6,038 nucleotides of DNA from DASPKM01 sp036402175. GTDB taxonomy: Bacteria; Bacteroidota; Bacteroidia; Chitinophagales; Chitinophagaceae. A program made the translations under genes and the position numbers. Location of the stretch: assembly GCA_036402175.1 (NCBI GenBank), contig DASWTK010000225.1, positions 1-6,038 of the forward strand, written 5' to 3'. The notes beneath the pieces are model-generated. The model was not told the DNA's origin. It worked only from the letters and a program-made list of their open reading frames with translations, and did not search any database. This document shows, one piece after another, positions 5,421 through 6,038 of this stretch (the first letter of the stretch is position 1; each line of letters opens with the position of its first letter).

Positions 5421-6038
5421 GTTTACAATCATTGGTGTGATTGACAGCGTTGAAACAGGAAAAGAATGGTTTTCGAAAAACACACAACCCGATATGATCT
5501 TTTCTGACATACGATTGGGTGATGGACTTGCATTCGACATTTTTGAAGAGTTTTCTATAAAAGCCCCCATCGTATTCTGCACTGCATATGATGAATATTT
5601 ATTACAGGCGTTCAAAAGCAATGGAATTGACTATATCTTGAAGCCTATTAATGAACATGAAGTTGATGCCAGCCTTAAAAAGCTGCATACACTCAGGGAA
5701 TATCTTTCAACAAACGATCAGGCTGCTGTTTTTAAGGCAGCAAAAGCGTTGCTGAACAATGATTATAGAAAAAGTTTCCTGGTGTCTTACCGGCAAAAAC
5801 TTATTCCGGTTGAAACAGCAAACATCGAACTGTTCAGGATAAATGCAAATACCACCGAGTTGCATACGAATGATGGTAGCATGTATTCTATTCCATACAC
5901 GCTGGAACAGTTGGAAACCTGCCTGGACCCGAAAAATTTTTACAGGGCAAACAGGCAGATCATTATTGCTTACAAAGCGATAACGGAAATTGAACACTAT
6001 CATGAACGTAAACTACTCGTTCACCTCCGAAAGTTTAA
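5344..6038 (+). CDS. LytTR-family response regulator, 3'-partial
   Basis: Cytoplasmic response regulator; 231 codons are visible and the frame is still open at the window end. The receiver domain occupies about 1-120: MNILIIEDE with the acidic pocket at residues 7-9, phospho-acceptor Asp55 in IFSDIRLGDG, Thr80 in FCTAYDE and Lys100 in ILKPI. A linker (120-143) leads to a LytTR DNA-binding domain from about 144, with FLVSYRQKLIPV and the signature FYRANRQIIIAYKAITEI (199-216), the typical basic recognition segment. Only the last few tens of residues should be missing. The start at 5344 gives the usual family N-terminus; an in-frame ATG at 5338, directly after TAA-TAA, would add two residues. 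The gene overlaps the kinase by 77 nt, which indicates co-expression and probable translational coupling. Likely targets are its own promoter or the divergent haem operon (inference). Confidence 0.94.
   Translation, partial: MNILIIEDEAQTAWDLKQTLQRLRPEFTIIGVIDSVETGKEWFSKNTQPDMIFSDIRLGDGLAFDIFEEFSIKAPIVFCTAYDEYLLQAFKSNGIDYILKPINEHEVDASLKKLHTLREYLSTNDQAAVFKAAKALLNNDYRKSFLVSYRQKLIPVETANIELFRINANTTELHTNDGSMYSIPYTLEQLETCLDPKNFYRANRQIIIAYKAITEIEHYHERKLLVHLRKF

Noticed and set aside
5707..6003. Minus-strand open frame of 98 codons opposite the response regulator
   Set aside because: It lies wholly inside the well-supported LytTR gene, with no recognisable domain; a coding shadow.

Overview
The window looks like a piece of a Bacteroidota chromosome, most likely an environmental Sphingobacteriia-, Chitinophagia- or Cytophagia-like lineage. 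The evidence is a DUF5777-type outer-membrane beta-barrel, a LytS/LytTR two-component pair with a compact kinase, AT-rich leaders without clear Shine-Dalgarno sequences, a TAnnTTTG-type -7 promoter match and moderate GC. I see no rRNA, tRNA, CRISPR array or insertion sequence.

Layout, left to right. (1) Positions 2-1345, plus strand: a stand-alone ComEC/Rec2-type metallo-beta-lactamase-fold hydrolase, probably missing its N-terminus at the window edge. (2) Positions 3927 to 1383, minus strand: a tight three-gene operon, converging on the hydrolase. Its order is an ethylbenzene-dehydrogenase-type (EB_dh) haem-binding exported protein with a CX3CH motif, a small lipoprotein with a CX4CH c-type haem motif, and a DUF5777 beta-barrel. 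(3) Positions 3928-4313: a 386-bp intergenic region between divergent transcription units, carrying a near-perfect palindrome twice, a second palindrome, a short hairpin and a phased direct repeat. (4) Positions 4314 to the window end, plus strand: a LytS-type membrane histidine kinase and a LytTR response regulator, overlapping by 77 nt; the regulator runs off the right edge.

The most interesting reading is that the minus-strand operon encodes a small envelope redox module. Two exported haem proteins with unusual CXnCH spacing are paired with an outer-membrane barrel, and a divergent LytS/LytTR system is positioned to regulate them. The individual families are recognisable. Their joint function (respiratory oxidase or reductase partner, trans-outer-membrane electron transfer, or haem/redox sensing) is inference.
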